A stretch of 64,000 nt of DNA from Sphingomonas sp. UV9. GTDB lineage: Bacteria; Pseudomonadota; Alphaproteobacteria; Sphingomonadales; Sphingomonadaceae. The DNA lies in the NCBI RefSeq assembly GCF_004101245.1, contig NZ_SCIN01000002.1, positions 806,001 through 870,000 on the forward strand. The letters run 5' to 3'. The notes under the pieces are model-generated. The model worked only from the letters and a program-made list of their open reading frames with translations, made no database searches and was not told the origin of the DNA. Positions 8,609 to 21,318 of this stretch are shown here, one piece after another. Position 1 is the first letter of the stretch. The number at the start of each line of letters is the position of its first letter. The translations under genes were made by a program, and so were the position numbers.

Positions 8609-11545
8609 ATGGGCTACGAAGGCCAGGATTTCAGCGATATCGCAGCCGGCGTCAGCCCGGCGTTCGTGGAGACGCTCTACGCGAAGTTCGCGAGCGACCC
8701 GTCCTCGGTCGAGGCAGGGTGGCGTGAGTTCTTCGAGGGTCTCGAAGGCTCCGCACAGGGCCCGAGCTGGGAAAGCGCGCGCTGGCCGCTGACCACCACG
8801 GACGACCTGACCTCGGCGCTCGATCCGACCCAGATGGAGCCCGCGCCCAAGCCTGCAAAGGGTGGCAAGCCCGCCCCCGCAGCCGCCGCGCCCGCCCCCG
8901 TCTCGAAGGACGAGATCGCCAAGGCCGCGGCCGACGCGATCCGCGCGCAGATGCTGATCCGCACCTACCGCGTCCGCGGCCACCTCGCCGCCAATCTCGA
9001 TCCGCTCGGCCTCTCGAAGCGCGAGATGCCCGAGGATCTGAAGACCGAATATCACGGCTTCTCCGACGCCGACATCGACCGGAAGGTCTATCTCGGCGGC
9101 ACGATGGGCTTCGAATGGGCGACCATCCGCGAGCTCGTCGACACGCTGCGCAAGAATTACTGCGGCAATGTCGGCCTCGAATACATGCACATCGCCGATG
9201 TCGAGGAGCGCCGCTTCCTCCAGGAGCGCATGGAAGGCCAGGACAAGGCGATCGAATTCTCCGTCGACGGCAAGAAGGCGATCCTCACCAAGGTGATCCA
9301 AGCCGAGCAGTGGGAGAAGTTCCTCGGCAAGAAATATGTCGGCACGAAGCGCTTCGGCCTCGACGGCGGTGAATCGATGATCCCCGCGCTCGAAAGCGTG
9401 ATCAAGTACGGCGGCCAGATGGGCGTGCGCGAGATCGTCATCGGCATGGCGCATCGCGGTCGTCTGAACGTGCTCGCCAACGTTATGGCCAAGCCGCTCC
9501 GCGTCATCTTCCACGAATTCGCCGGCGGTTCGGCCAACCCCGATGACATCGGTGGTTCGGGCGACGTGAAGTATCACCTCGGCACCAGCACCGACCGCGA
9601 GTTCGACGGCCACAAGGTTCACATGAGCCTCGTCGCCAACCCGTCGCATCTCGAAGCCGCCGACCCGGTCGTGCTCGGCAAGACGCGCGCGATCCAGACG
9701 CTCAACAACGACCTCAAGGACCATGTTGCTAGCTTGCCCGTGCTGATCCACGGCGACGCCGCGTTTGCGGGGCAGGGGATCGTCTGGGAATGCCTCGGCT
9801 TCTCCGGCATCCGCGGCTACAACACCGGCGGGTGCGTCCACTTCATCATCAACAACCAGGTCGGCTTCACGACGTCGCCGCAGTTCGCGCGCTCGTCGCC
9901 TTACCCGTCGGACGTCGCCAAGGGCGTCCAGGCGCCGGTCTTCCACGTCAATGGCGACGATCCCGAGGCGGTCACCTTCGCCACCAAGATGGCGATGGAA
10001 TTCCGCCAGAAGTTCCACCGCGACATCGTCATCGACATGTGGTGCTATCGCCGCTTCGGCCATAACGAGGGCGACGAGCCGTCCTTCACGCAGCCGCTGA
10101 TGTACGACATCATCCGCAAGCACCCCGGCGTCTCGTCGGTGTACGGCAACCGCCTCGTCAAGGAAGGCGTGATCGACCAGCCCTGGATCGACGAGAATGT
10201 GAAGCAGTTCACGCTTCGTCTCGAGGGCGAGTTCGAAGCGGGTTCGTCGTACAAGCCGAACAAGGCCGACTGGTTCGGCGGTCGCTGGACCGGCCTCAGC
10301 GCGCCGACCGACGGTGCGTCCGCGCGCCGCAACGTCGAGACGGGCCTCGCCCCCAAGTTGTTCGACTCGCTCGGCCGCACGCTGACGACGATCCCGGACA
10401 GCGTGAAGATCCACAAGACGCTCAACCGCGTGATCGATGCCAAGCGCGAGATGTTCAAGTCGGGCAAGGGCTTCGACTGGGCGACCGGCGAGGCGCTTGC
10501 CTTCGGCGGGCTTCTGTCCGAGGGATACGGCGTCCGTCTGTCCGGCCAGGATTCGGGCCGCGGCACCTTCTCGCAGCGCCATGCCGTCTGGGTCGACCAG
10601 ACCGACGAGCACAAATATGTGCCGCTGCAGGAGATCGAGCACGGCAATTTCGAGGTGCTCGACAGCCCCTTGAGCGAATATGGCGTACTCGGTTTCGAGT
10701 ACGGCTACGCGCTCGCCGACCCGAAGACTTTGGTCCTCTGGGAGGCGCAGTTCGGCGATTTCGTCAACGGCGCGCAGATCATGATCGATCAGTTCATCAC
10801 GTCCGGCGAGTCGAAGTGGCTCCGCGCCAACGGCCTCGTGATGCTGCTCCCGCACGGGTACGAAGGGCAGGGGCCGGAGCATAGCTCGGCACGTCCCGAG
10901 CGTTTCCTCCAGTCCTGCGCGGACGACAATATCCAGGTCGCGAACTGCACCAGCCCGGCGAACTATTTCCACCTGCTCCGCCGGCAGATGCATCGCAACT
11001 TCCGCAAGCCCCTGATCGTGATGACCCCCAAGTCGTTGCTGCGCCATAAGCTCGCGGTGTCGTCGGCCGAGGATTTCCAGGGCGACAGCCATTTCCGCCG
11101 CCTGCTCTCGGATACCAATCCGGCCGCCGACGTCGATACGAAGCGTCTCGTCCTGTGCACCGGCAAGGTCGCCTACGACCTGATCGAGGCGCGCGATGCG
11201 CATGGCGATACGGACACGCAGATCGTCCGCGTCGAGCAGCTCTATCCCTTCCCCGGCAACCCGATCGCCGAGCGCGTCGCCAAGATGCCGAACCTGGAAG
11301 AGATCGTCTGGGCGCAGGAAGAGCCGAAGAACAACGGCTACTGGTTCTTCGTCGAGCCGCTGATCGAGGAGGCGCTGGCAACGGTCGATTCACCGGTGAA
11401 GCGCGCGCGCTACGCCGGGCGCAACGCCTCGGCCTCGCCCGCGACCGGCCTGATGAAGCGTCACCAGGCCGAGCAGGGCGCACTCGTCGCCGACGCGCTC
11501 GGCCACAGCGTCCGCGACGAAATCCGCCGCACCCGCGCATCGTAA
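8609..11545 (+). CDS. sucA: 2-oxoglutarate dehydrogenase E1 component
   Basis: A 978-residue thiamine-diphosphate E1 subunit that decarboxylates 2-oxoglutarate and passes the succinyl group to SucB. The ATG at 8609 (MGYEGQDFSD) with GAGGA 8 bases upstream is chosen; an earlier ATG at 8447 would translate repeat DNA. The ThDP region HGDAAFAGQG is near residue 381, followed by NNQVGFTT; the C-terminal end of the family is complete. It follows sucD after a repeat and precedes sucB. Confidence 0.97.
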   Translation: MGYEGQDFSDIAAGVSPAFVETLYAKFASDPSSVEAGWREFFEGLEGSAQGPSWESARWPLTTTDDLTSALDPTQMEPAPKPAKGGKPAPAAAAPAPVSKDEIAKAAADAIRAQMLIRTYRVRGHLAANLDPLGLSKREMPEDLKTEYHGFSDADIDRKVYLGGTMGFEWATIRELVDTLRKNYCGNVGLEYMHIADVEERRFLQERMEGQDKAIEFSVDGKKAILTKVIQAEQWEKFLGKKYVGTKRFGLDGGESMIPALESVIKYGGQMGVREIVIGMAHRGRLNVLANVMAKPLRVIFHEFAGGSANPDDIGGSGDVKYHLGTSTDREFDGHKVHMSLVANPSHLEAADPVVLGKTRAIQTLNNDLKDHVASLPVLIHGDAAFAGQGIVWECLGFSGIRGYNTGGCVHFIINNQVGFTTSPQFARSSPYPSDVAKGVQAPVFHVNGDDPEAVTFATKMAMEFRQKFHRDIVIDMWCYRRFGHNEGDEPSFTQPLMYDIIRKHPGVSSVYGNRLVKEGVIDQPWIDENVKQFTLRLEGEFEAGSSYKPNKADWFGGRWTGLSAPTDGASARRNVETGLAPKLFDSLGRTLTTIPDSVKIHKTLNRVIDAKREMFKSGKGFDWATGEALAFGGLLSEGYGVRLSGQDSGRGTFSQRHAVWVDQTDEHKYVPLQEIEHGNFEVLDSPLSEYGVLGFEYGYALADPKTLVLWEAQFGDFVNGAQIMIDQFITSGESKWLRANGLVMLLPHGYEGQGPEHSSARPERFLQSCADDNIQVANCTSPANYFHLLRRQMHRNFRKPLIVMTPKSLLRHKLAVSSAEDFQGDSHFRRLLSDTNPAADVDTKRLVLCTGKVAYDLIEARDAHGDTDTQIVRVEQLYPFPGNPIAERVAKMPNLEEIVWAQEEPKNNGYWFFVEPLIEEALATVDSPVKRARYAGRNASASPATGLMKRHQAEQGALVADALGHSVRDEIRRTRAS

Positions 11546-11560
11546 CACCGCCACCCTCAC

Positions 11561-11651
11561 TGTTCCCCGGCGAAGGCCGGGGCCCAGTTGGGGGAGGCCA
11601 GTAGTTAAGAAACGACCTTTCCCACCTGGGCCCCGGCCTTCGCCGGGGAAC
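11561..11651. repeat. Class 2 palindromic repeat pair
   Basis: TGTTCCCCGGCGAAGGCCGG and its inverted partner CCGGCCTTCGCCGGGGAACG, about 45 bases apart. Lies between sucA and sucB, so it would be transcribed as a strong hairpin within the operon mRNA. Confidence 0.88.
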
Positions 11652-11667
11652 GATAGGAAGATAGAAA

Positions 11668-12906
11668 ATGGCAACCGAAGTCACCGTCCCCGTCCTGGGT
11701 GAATCGATCACCGAAGCCACCCTCGGCGAGTGGCTGAAGCAGCCCGGCGATCCCGTCGCCGTCGACGAGCCCATCGCCAGCCTCGAGACCGACAAGGTCT
11801 CGGTCGAGGTGCCCTCGCCGGTCGCCGGCGTCATGGGCCAGCACGCCGTCGCGGTCGGCGACACGGTGCAGGTCGGCGCGATGCTCGCGACGATCGACGC
11901 CGGTGACGGCGCGGCGGCTGCCCCCGCCAAGGCCCCCGAGCCCGCTGCGACTGCAACGCCCGCCAAGGACGAGTCCGGCGCAGGGTACGGCGACCAGCCC
12001 GGCGCCGGCACCAGCGACTCGCCCGCAGCACTCTCGCCGTCGGTCCGCCGCGCAGTGCTCGAGCACGGCGTCGACCCCGGCACCGTCAAGGGCACCGGCC
12101 GCGACGGTCGCATCACCAAGGAAGACGTGACCGCCGCCGCCTCCAGCAAGCCCGCCGCAGCCCCTGCCGCCGCGCCTGCACCGGCAGCCGCCCCCGCCGC
12201 CTCGGGCCGCGGCGAAGAGCGCGTTCGCATGACGCGCCTGCGCCAGACGATAGCCAAGCGCCTCAAGGAAGCGCAGAACACCGCCGCGATGCTGACGACG
12301 TTCAACGACGTCGACATGACCGCGGTGATCGAGGCGCGCGCCAAGTACAAGGACCTGTTCGAGAAGAAGCACGGCGTTCGCCTCGGCTTCATGGGCTTCT
12401 TCGTGAAGGCCGCGACCATGGCGCTGCGCGACATCCCGTCGGTCAACGCGTCGATCGACGGCGACGACATCGTCTATCACGACTATGCCGACATCTCGGT
12501 CGCGGTCTCCTCGCCGGGCGGCCTCGTCGTCCCCGTGATCCGCGATGCCGACCAGATGTCGGTCGCGACGATCGAGAAGACGATCGGCGACTTCGGCAAG
12601 CGCGCCAAGACCGGCGCGCTCAAGATGGACGAGATGAAGGGCGGCACGTTCACCATCTCGAACGGCGGCGTGTTCGGCTCGCTGATGTCGACCCCGATCA
12701 TCAACCCGCCCCAGTCGGCGGTGCTCGGCCTCCACCGCATCGAGGAGCGCCCGGTCGTCGTCGACGGCCAGATCGTCATCCGCCCGATGATGTACTTGGC
12801 ACTCAGTTACGACCACCGCCTGATCGACGGCCGCGAAGCCGTGACGTTCCTCGTCGCGCTGAAAAATGCTATCGAGGATCCGACCCGTATCCTGATCGAC
12901 CTGTGA
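11668..12906 (+). CDS. sucB: 2-oxoglutarate dehydrogenase E2 (dihydrolipoyl succinyltransferase)
   Basis: A 412-residue E2 core enzyme. It has one lipoyl domain (about 1-78, lipoyl Lys at 43 in [10 protein letters not shown]), an Ala/Pro linker, a peripheral subunit-binding domain (about 118-152), a second Ala/Pro linker, and a catalytic domain with [10 protein letters not shown] (H383, D387). Transfers succinyl from lipoamide to CoA. Instead of lpd, a DUF433/DUF5615 pair follows 7 bases later. Confidence 0.97.
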   Translation: MATEVTVPVLGESITEATLGEWLKQPGDPVAVDEPIASLETDKVSVEVPSPVAGVMGQHAVAVGDTVQVGAMLATIDAGDGAAAAPAKAPEPAATATPAKDESGAGYGDQPGAGTSDSPAALSPSVRRAVLEHGVDPGTVKGTGRDGRITKEDVTAAASSKPAAAPAAAPAPAAAPAASGRGEERVRMTRLRQTIAKRLKEAQNTAAMLTTFNDVDMTAVIEARAKYKDLFEKKHGVRLGFMGFFVKAATMALRDIPSVNASIDGDDIVYHDYADISVAVSSPGGLVVPVIRDADQMSVATIEKTIGDFGKRAKTGALKMDEMKGGTFTISNGGVFGSLMSTPIINPPQSAVLGLHRIEERPVVVDGQIVIRPMMYLALSYDHRLIDGREAVTFLVALKNAIEDPTRILIDL

Positions 12907-12913
12907 GGTAGCG

Positions 12914-13150
12914 ATGAACTGGCGCGACCATATCCATTCGGACCCCAAGGTGCTCGGCGGCAAGCCGGTGATCAAGGGGACGCGGATATCGGTCGAGCTG
13001 GTTCTCGAATATTTCGCGGAAGGCGGGACAGTCGAGGACGTGATCGAAGCCTATCCCCACATCAGCGAGGATCAGGTCAAGGCGGCGATCACGTTCGCCC
13101 ATGATCTGCTGGCGGACGACGCAACGAATGCGCGTCGCTTCGCGGCCTGA
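12914..13150 (+). CDS. DUF433 protein, probable antitoxin of a DUF433/DUF5615 module
   Basis: A 78-residue DUF433 protein. The family signature DPKVLGGKPVIKGTRISVEL is followed by the helix LVLEYFAEGGTVEDVIEAYP and the HISEDQVKAAITFA tail, a winged-helix-like DNA-binding fold related to VapB-type antitoxins. It starts 7 bases after sucB and ends 2 bases before the DUF5615 gene, so the pair is embedded in the suc-lpd operon. Confidence 0.88.
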   Translation: MNWRDHIHSDPKVLGGKPVIKGTRISVELVLEYFAEGGTVEDVIEAYPHISEDQVKAAITFAHDLLADDATNARRFAA

Positions 13151-13152
13151 CG

Positions 13153-13510
13153 GTGCGAATACTGGCTGATGAGAATGTCCACGCCCGCGTGGTCGCCGGC
13201 CTTCAGGATCACGGATACGACGTCGAATGGATAGCGCGGTCGTCGCCGTCTGATCAGGATGAGACCATTCTTCGCCGAGCCGATATCGCCGATTGGATAT
13301 TGCTGACCTATGATAGCGATTTCGGCGACCTTATATTCAACCAAAGCATGCCCGTTCCCGCGGCCTTGATCTTCAGCCGGCTCGACCGTCTGAATCCCGA
13401 GGCCGTCGTGATGCGGGTCATCGCGGCACTGAAGCGACAACCCTTGCTCGGTCATCTCGTCGTCTTGGCGCGCGATGGCGACCGGTACAAATCTTGGATG
13501 GACAGAGACA

Positions 13511-13518
<8 letters not shown>
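13153..13518 (+). CDS. DUF5615 PIN-like protein, probable toxin
   Basis: A 121-residue PIN-like protein starting at GTG, 2 bases after the DUF433 stop. PIN-type acidic residues are visible: ILADENVH (D5, E6), DQDETILRRA, and LTYDSDFGDL. Such proteins are predicted RNases paired with DUF433 antitoxins; activity in this family is little studied. Its last 8 bases overlap the start of lpd, so toxin and lpd translation are coupled. Confidence 0.87.
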
Positions 13519-14905
<1,387 letters not shown>

Positions 14906-14920
14906 GTACGACCGCGCGAA

Positions 14921-15011
14921 GGCCGTAGCGCAAGCTACGGCCGAGCAACCGGCGGCCGGACCGGCCGGCGGCGCTCCAGCGCCGTCCGACGACAGGGGCT
15001 TTGCCCCTGTC
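14921..15011 (+). repeat. Composite hairpin element downstream of lpd
   Basis: Three stem-loops in a row: GGCCGTAGC-GCAA-GCTACGGCC (14921-14942); a GC-rich stem CGGCGGCGC-TCCA-GCGCCG (about 14966-14984); then CCGACGA and GACAGGGGC-TTT-GCCCCTGTC (14991-15011). The same order and core sequence recur downstream of rplL (63651-63748, reverse strand). Confidence 0.8.
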
Positions 15012-15042
15012 CGGCCAAGCCACGGTTGCGCTGAGTATCGGA

Positions 15043-15073
15043 GGGCGTCGGTGGTATCCCACCGGCGCCCTTT
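15043..15073 (+). terminator. Rho-independent terminator of the lpd operon
   Basis: A 12-bp stem GGGCGTCGGTGG / CCACCGGCGCCC with a TATC loop, one G-T wobble, followed by TTT. It lies 138 bases after the lpd stop. Confidence 0.8.
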
Positions 15074-15337
15074 CTGCGTTCGCGGGGGACGGGGGGCGGG
15101 GGACGGGGGACGGGTACGCGGCGTTGAGCCCGTAGCCTGGAGCCCACACCCGTAGCCTGGAACTCGTAGCCCGAAGCCCAAGGTCTAGGGCTGAGGGCGG
15201 AGGGCCCAGGGCCCAGGGCCCAGGGCCCAGGGCGGGGGGGGGAGAACGAAGGCGGATATTGGAGCGCGGATGTAACCGCGCTCGCATCCACCGCAATCAT
15301 CCTCCCACACCCTGTGAGGGACCCTCAACCCCCTCCG

Positions 15338-15442
15338 TCATCCCGGCGAACGCCGGGACCCATGGATACGGCGGACCCGGCGATACCGTGCTGCCATCAC
15401 CCGGTCCGCTACCATGGGTCCCGGCGTCCGCCGGGATGACGT
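15338..15442. repeat. Class 3 inverted repeat (GTCATCCCGGCGAACGCCGGGA type)
   Basis: CGTCATCCCGGCGAACGCCG on the left, then CCCATGG, and at the right CCATGGG followed by GGCGTCCGCCGGGATGACG. The outer arms pair over about 28 bases and each can also fold alone. Confidence 0.85.
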
Positions 15443-15540
15443 GGGGGAGGGGCAGGGGCAGGGGGGGCGCTCTGAAATGGCGCGCGCGATGCGTGACTAG
15501 GCGCGCCAACCCCATCCAACCCCAAAGCATACCGCACCCC

Positions 15541-15597
15541 CTCGTTCTCCCGCGAAGGCGGGAGCCCAGTCTGGGTCCCCGCCTTCGCGGGGAAACA
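15541..15597. repeat. Class 1 palindromic repeat
   Basis: CTCGTTCTCCCGCGAAGGCG on the left and CCCCGCCTTCGCGGGGAAAC on the right; same family as 7131-7186. Confidence 0.88.
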
Positions 15598-15739
15598 TCG
15601 AGAGCGATGCGTGCAGCACGCCACACCCGCCTTGCCCCCCCAAATCCACAGCCGCCGAACCAACCCAGCCCCCAAACGGAACCAATCCTTAGCAAAGCCG
15701 CACTAAGACGCCGCATAACGAACCAACAAGCAGGTCGCC

Positions 15740-16882
15740 GTGGCGCTGGATCTCACTACTCTCTACGTCGTCGCGGGCCTCGGCATGCTGGTCGCCGGTT
15801 TCGTCCACCTCATCCCCCTTGCCGCCGGCCGGTTCGGCGCATGGGCCGGGCTATGGGGTGCCGGCCAACTGATCGCCGGTTGTGGCGCGCTGATGGCGGT
15901 GCTGAACGATCGGATCGGCATCGGCTGGGCGCCCAGCGTCGGCAATCCCGCGGTCATATTCGGCTATGCGCTGATCAGCGGCGCGGTGATGCGGTTCAGC
16001 CGCCCCGACGCGCGCCTGATGCCGTTGCTGGCGATCGCGCTGGTCTGCGGGTTGCCCTTGTGGGTCAGCCACGACCCTGCGCATTTCCACCTCCGCGTCG
16101 CCTATCTCAGCGTCATCCGCGCGGCGTTCGACCTCGTCGTCGTCGGCGTCGCGATCCGCATGGCGCGACGCGAGACTCTCCAGACCGGCTGGATCGTCGC
16201 CGCCTTGTTCGCCGTCACCGTCCCGATGTTCCTCGGCCGCGCATGGCTCGCCTATGCCGACCGGATCGGCACGCGGCTGACGGGGACGCATGACGATCTC
16301 GGCACGTGGCTTGCCGCCGGCCAGATCGCCTTCATCATCTTCCGCGCCTTCTCGCTGCTGATCCTCCAGGCGGAGCGCGGCCAGAACGCGCTGCTCGACC
16401 AGATGGAGCGCGACTGGCTCACCGGCGCGCTCAACCGGGCCGGCCTCGACCGCGTCGCGCGGACGCTCGCCGGCAGCGGCCGCGTGTCGGTGATGATGAT
16501 CGACGTCGATCGCTTCAAGGCGCTCAACGACACGCAGGGTCATGCCGCCGGCGACGCCGCGTTGCGCAACCTCGCCGACATCGTCCGCGACGTCCTCGGC
16601 ACGCAGGGCCATCTCGCCCGCTGGGGCGGCGACGAGTTCGTCTGCCTGCTCCCTGGCATTTCCGTCGAGCAGGCGAGGGCGCTCGGCACCCGCATGGCCA
16701 GCGGATTCGCCCAGACGATGAAGCAAGATGTCCCGGCCGGCATCGCCCCCAGCATCAGCGTCGGCATCATCGAGGACGCCGCCACCACGCCGCTCCCCGC
16801 GCTCATCGCCCGCGCCGATCAGGCGATGTACGCGGTGAAGGGCGACCGCCGCGCACCGAGGGCGCTGGCGAAGGTCGCCTGA
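15740..16882 (+). CDS. Membrane-bound diguanylate cyclase (GGDEF)
   Basis: A 380-residue protein starting at GTG. The N-terminal 210 residues form about six hydrophobic helices; a linker then leads into a GGDEF domain with DWLTGALNRAG, MMIDVDRFKALND and the intact motif WGGDEF (GGDEF at about 296-300), so it should make cyclic di-GMP. The allosteric RxxD inhibitory site expected 5 residues before GGDEF is not present (GTQG), suggesting no product inhibition of the usual kind. A second GGDEF gene lies at 35926-37605. Confidence 0.9.
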   Translation: MALDLTTLYVVAGLGMLVAGFVHLIPLAAGRFGAWAGLWGAGQLIAGCGALMAVLNDRIGIGWAPSVGNPAVIFGYALISGAVMRFSRPDARLMPLLAIALVCGLPLWVSHDPAHFHLRVAYLSVIRAAFDLVVVGVAIRMARRETLQTGWIVAALFAVTVPMFLGRAWLAYADRIGTRLTGTHDDLGTWLAAGQIAFIIFRAFSLLILQAERGQNALLDQMERDWLTGALNRAGLDRVARTLAGSGRVSVMMIDVDRFKALNDTQGHAAGDAALRNLADIVRDVLGTQGHLARWGGDEFVCLLPGISVEQARALGTRMASGFAQTMKQDVPAGIAPSISVGIIEDAATTPLPALIARADQAMYAVKGDRRAPRALAKVA

Positions 16883-16940
16883 CCATCGACCCGGTCGGCG
16901 GCCCCCTCGACCGGCGGGGACCGCTCAGTGCGGGGCCGCC

Positions 16941-17507
16941 TTACACCTTGGGCGGATCGCTCTTCGGCTTGCCGAACCCCGCGAACAGCGTCTCGAGTCC
17001 CGACGTGACCGCGCCGAGCACCTTGGCCATCTCCGGCGGCAGGGTCGGCGCGTCGCCGCGCGGCGGCTCGGGCGTCTCGCCGGCATAGGGGTTGGGTTTC
17101 TCCACAGCCGGTTCCTCGCCAGCCTTGGGCGGCACCGGCGGTTCGGGCGGCTGCGGTGGTGGCGGGGGCGAAGCCGGGGGAGGGGCCGCGGCCGCAGTCT
17201 TCGCCTTCATATCCTGCCGAGAGATCGCGGCCGCCGCCGCCATCAACCCGGCTGCGACCACCTGCCGACCCGCGGGCGTCGCCAATTGCCGCGCGACCGC
17301 CGCAGCGATCCCGGCGAACGGCGCAGCGCCGCCATGCTTGTGGTCCGCGTGCTTGTGGTCCCCATGCTTGTGATCCGAATGCTTGTGATCCGAATGCTTG
17401 TGATCGTCATGCTTGCGGGCGTCATGCGTGTGGTCGCCGCCTGCGGCCTGCGCCGTCTGTTCGGCCTCGCGTTCGCGCCGCTTTCGCTCGTCCTTCTTCT
17501 TGCCCAT
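16941..17507 (-). CDS. Histidine-repeat protein of unknown function
   Basis: 188 residues from MGKKKDERKRRERE; the start has GGAGG 5 bases upstream on its strand. Residues about 25-58 are a run of five-residue units of the type DHKHS/DHKHG/DHKHA with two His each, likely metal-binding (Ni, Zn or Cu; inference). An Ala-rich, weakly hydrophobic helix follows (GIAAAVARQLATPAGRQVVAAGLMAAAAAI), then a Pro-rich stretch and a short amphipathic C-terminus. The repeat is encoded by 15-bp DNA repeats. Divergent from uvrA. No family recognised. Confidence 0.75.
   Translation of the reverse strand: MGKKKDERKRREREAEQTAQAAGGDHTHDARKHDDHKHSDHKHSDHKHGDHKHADHKHGGAAPFAGIAAAVARQLATPAGRQVVAAGLMAAAAAISRQDMKAKTAAAAPPPASPPPPPQPPEPPVPPKAGEEPAVEKPNPYAGETPEPPRGDAPTLPPEMAKVLGAVTSGLETLFAGFGKPKSDPPKV
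17336..17425. repeat. 15-bp tandem repeat encoding the His-rich region
   Basis: Six units of GCTTGTGATCCGAAT or close variants in the plus orientation; two neighbouring units (17366-17380 and 17381-17395) are identical, indicating recent slippage. Each unit encodes five residues, DHKHx, on the minus strand. Confidence 0.9.
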
Positions 17508-17522
17508 GCCGGCCTCCAAAGC

Positions 17523-17542
17523 TGTATTGTATATCCAATACA
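17523..17542. promoter_or_regulatory. Inverted repeat upstream of the His-repeat gene
   Basis: TGTATTG and CAATACA arms separated by six bases, about 15 bases upstream of the minus-strand ATG. The perfect 7-bp arms and position look like an operator for a dimeric repressor; the regulator is unknown. Confidence 0.5.
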
Positions 17543-17669
17543 CCATGTAAGTATCGCGCTAACCCACGACAATGCCCCCTTTCGCCGGCCGCCGACGTTA
17601 CCCATCTCAGCACCCGATCGAATGGCGCCGCGCAGGCGTCGCTGCGCGCGAACACAGCTTGCCGCACAC

Positions 17670-17684
17670 GAACAAATATGGAAC
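17670..17684. promoter_or_regulatory. LexA SOS box of uvrA
   Basis: GAAC-N7-GAAC, exactly the reverse complement of the alphaproteobacterial LexA consensus GTTC-N7-GTTC, ending 10 bases before the uvrA ATG. Supports DNA-damage induction of uvrA and the genes coupled to it. Confidence 0.85.
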
Positions 17685-17694
17685 ACACCGCCTC

Positions 17695-20591
<2,897 letters not shown>

Positions 20592-20595
<4 letters not shown>

Positions 20596-21137
20596 GCATC
20601 TGGCGGCCCGAATTCGAGGCCGCCCTGGAGCTGTTCGCGTCGGTTAGCGCGTCGGTCGTGCGTCGGGGCTTTGCCGCACCGGTGCTCGTCGGCGGCGCGG
20701 CGGTGGAGCTCTATTCGGGGAGCGCCATCGCGACGGGCGACTTCGACCTCGTGACCGCGCGCCAGGATGTTGTGGAACAGGCGTTGCAGGACCACGGGTT
20801 CGTCAAGCCACGCGGACCGGGCAGCTTGACGCGCGGCTGGATCCACCCCGACTTGAAGCTCGGTTTCGAAGTGGTCGGATCGGCGCTGCTCGACGGAAGG
20901 GCGGAACAGGCGCGGGTTCGGCTGATCGACGCATCCGCCGGGGACCGGTTCGCGGTGATATCCGTCGAGGATCTGATTGCCGACCGCATGGGGCAATATG
21001 CGTCCGGCGCCGCCCCCGACATGCTGGCACAGGCGCAAACTTTGTTCAGGCTTTATCAGGGCCAGGATGATAGTTATCTGGATCGAAGAATTCGCGAAGA
21101 AACCTCGAACGACTATGGCATTGACGACATCCTCTAG
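20592..21137 (+). CDS. Nucleotidyltransferase-fold protein (DUF6036-like)
   Basis: A 181-residue protein overlapping the uvrA stop (ATGA). It has the minimal nucleotidyltransferase pattern: [13 protein letters not shown] then ATGDFDLV with two Asp spaced D-x-D, and a later VEDLIADRM. This fold covers antitoxin-like MNT, tRNA-modifying MenT/AbiEii toxins and metabolic enzymes. A tiny gene overlaps its 3' end, giving a two-gene layout reminiscent of toxin-antitoxin pairs. Co-transcription with uvrA would make the pair damage-inducible. Function not assigned. Confidence 0.75.
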
Positions 21138-21294
21138 CCAACGCGCCACCCCGCTCGCCGATTTCGCGCAGGATGTCGCACGTCGGCGTGCGGCCGTCGG
21201 CGATATCGTGATGCCACGCAACGCCGGCACGCAGCGGACGGAGAGCAAGTTTGCCTTGCTGACTGCGATCAAGGATGCGGGCGGATTTTGGTAG
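21115..21294 (+). CDS. Small protein overlapping the nucleotidyltransferase gene
   Basis: 59 residues from the ATG at 21115 ([20 protein letters not shown]), overlapping the previous gene by 23 bases. It contains a basic helix FAQDVARRRAAVGDIVMP and a C-terminal TESKFALLTAIKDAGGFW. The overlap and size suggest a partner of the nucleotidyltransferase; no family recognised. It ends 24 bases before the convergent BRCT gene. Confidence 0.5.
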   Translation: MALTTSSSQRATPLADFAQDVARRRAAVGDIVMPRNAGTQRTESKFALLTAIKDAGGFW

Positions 21295-21318
21295 ATATCG
21301 TCTGATCCAGCGATGCGA

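Larger units (their letters stand above)
15074..15739. other. Long gene-free repeat region
   Basis: No gene is supported. Contents in order: G-rich low-complexity DNA; repeated GTAGCCTGGA/GCCCG phrases (15134-15180); a 7-bp tandem AGGGCCC repeated 4.7 times (15201-15233) with a 9-G run; a class 3 inverted pair (15338-15442); and a class 1 repeat (15541-15597). Reading frames open on both strands are compositional artefacts of high GC. Confidence 0.75.

Noticed and set aside
8534..11203. Very long minus-strand open frame opposite sucA
   Set aside because: A shadow of sucA from GC-rich codon usage: no start signal, Arg/Asp/Leu-biased composition and no recognisable domains. The same applies to long frames opposite lpd, clpA, uvrA and the M16 peptidase.
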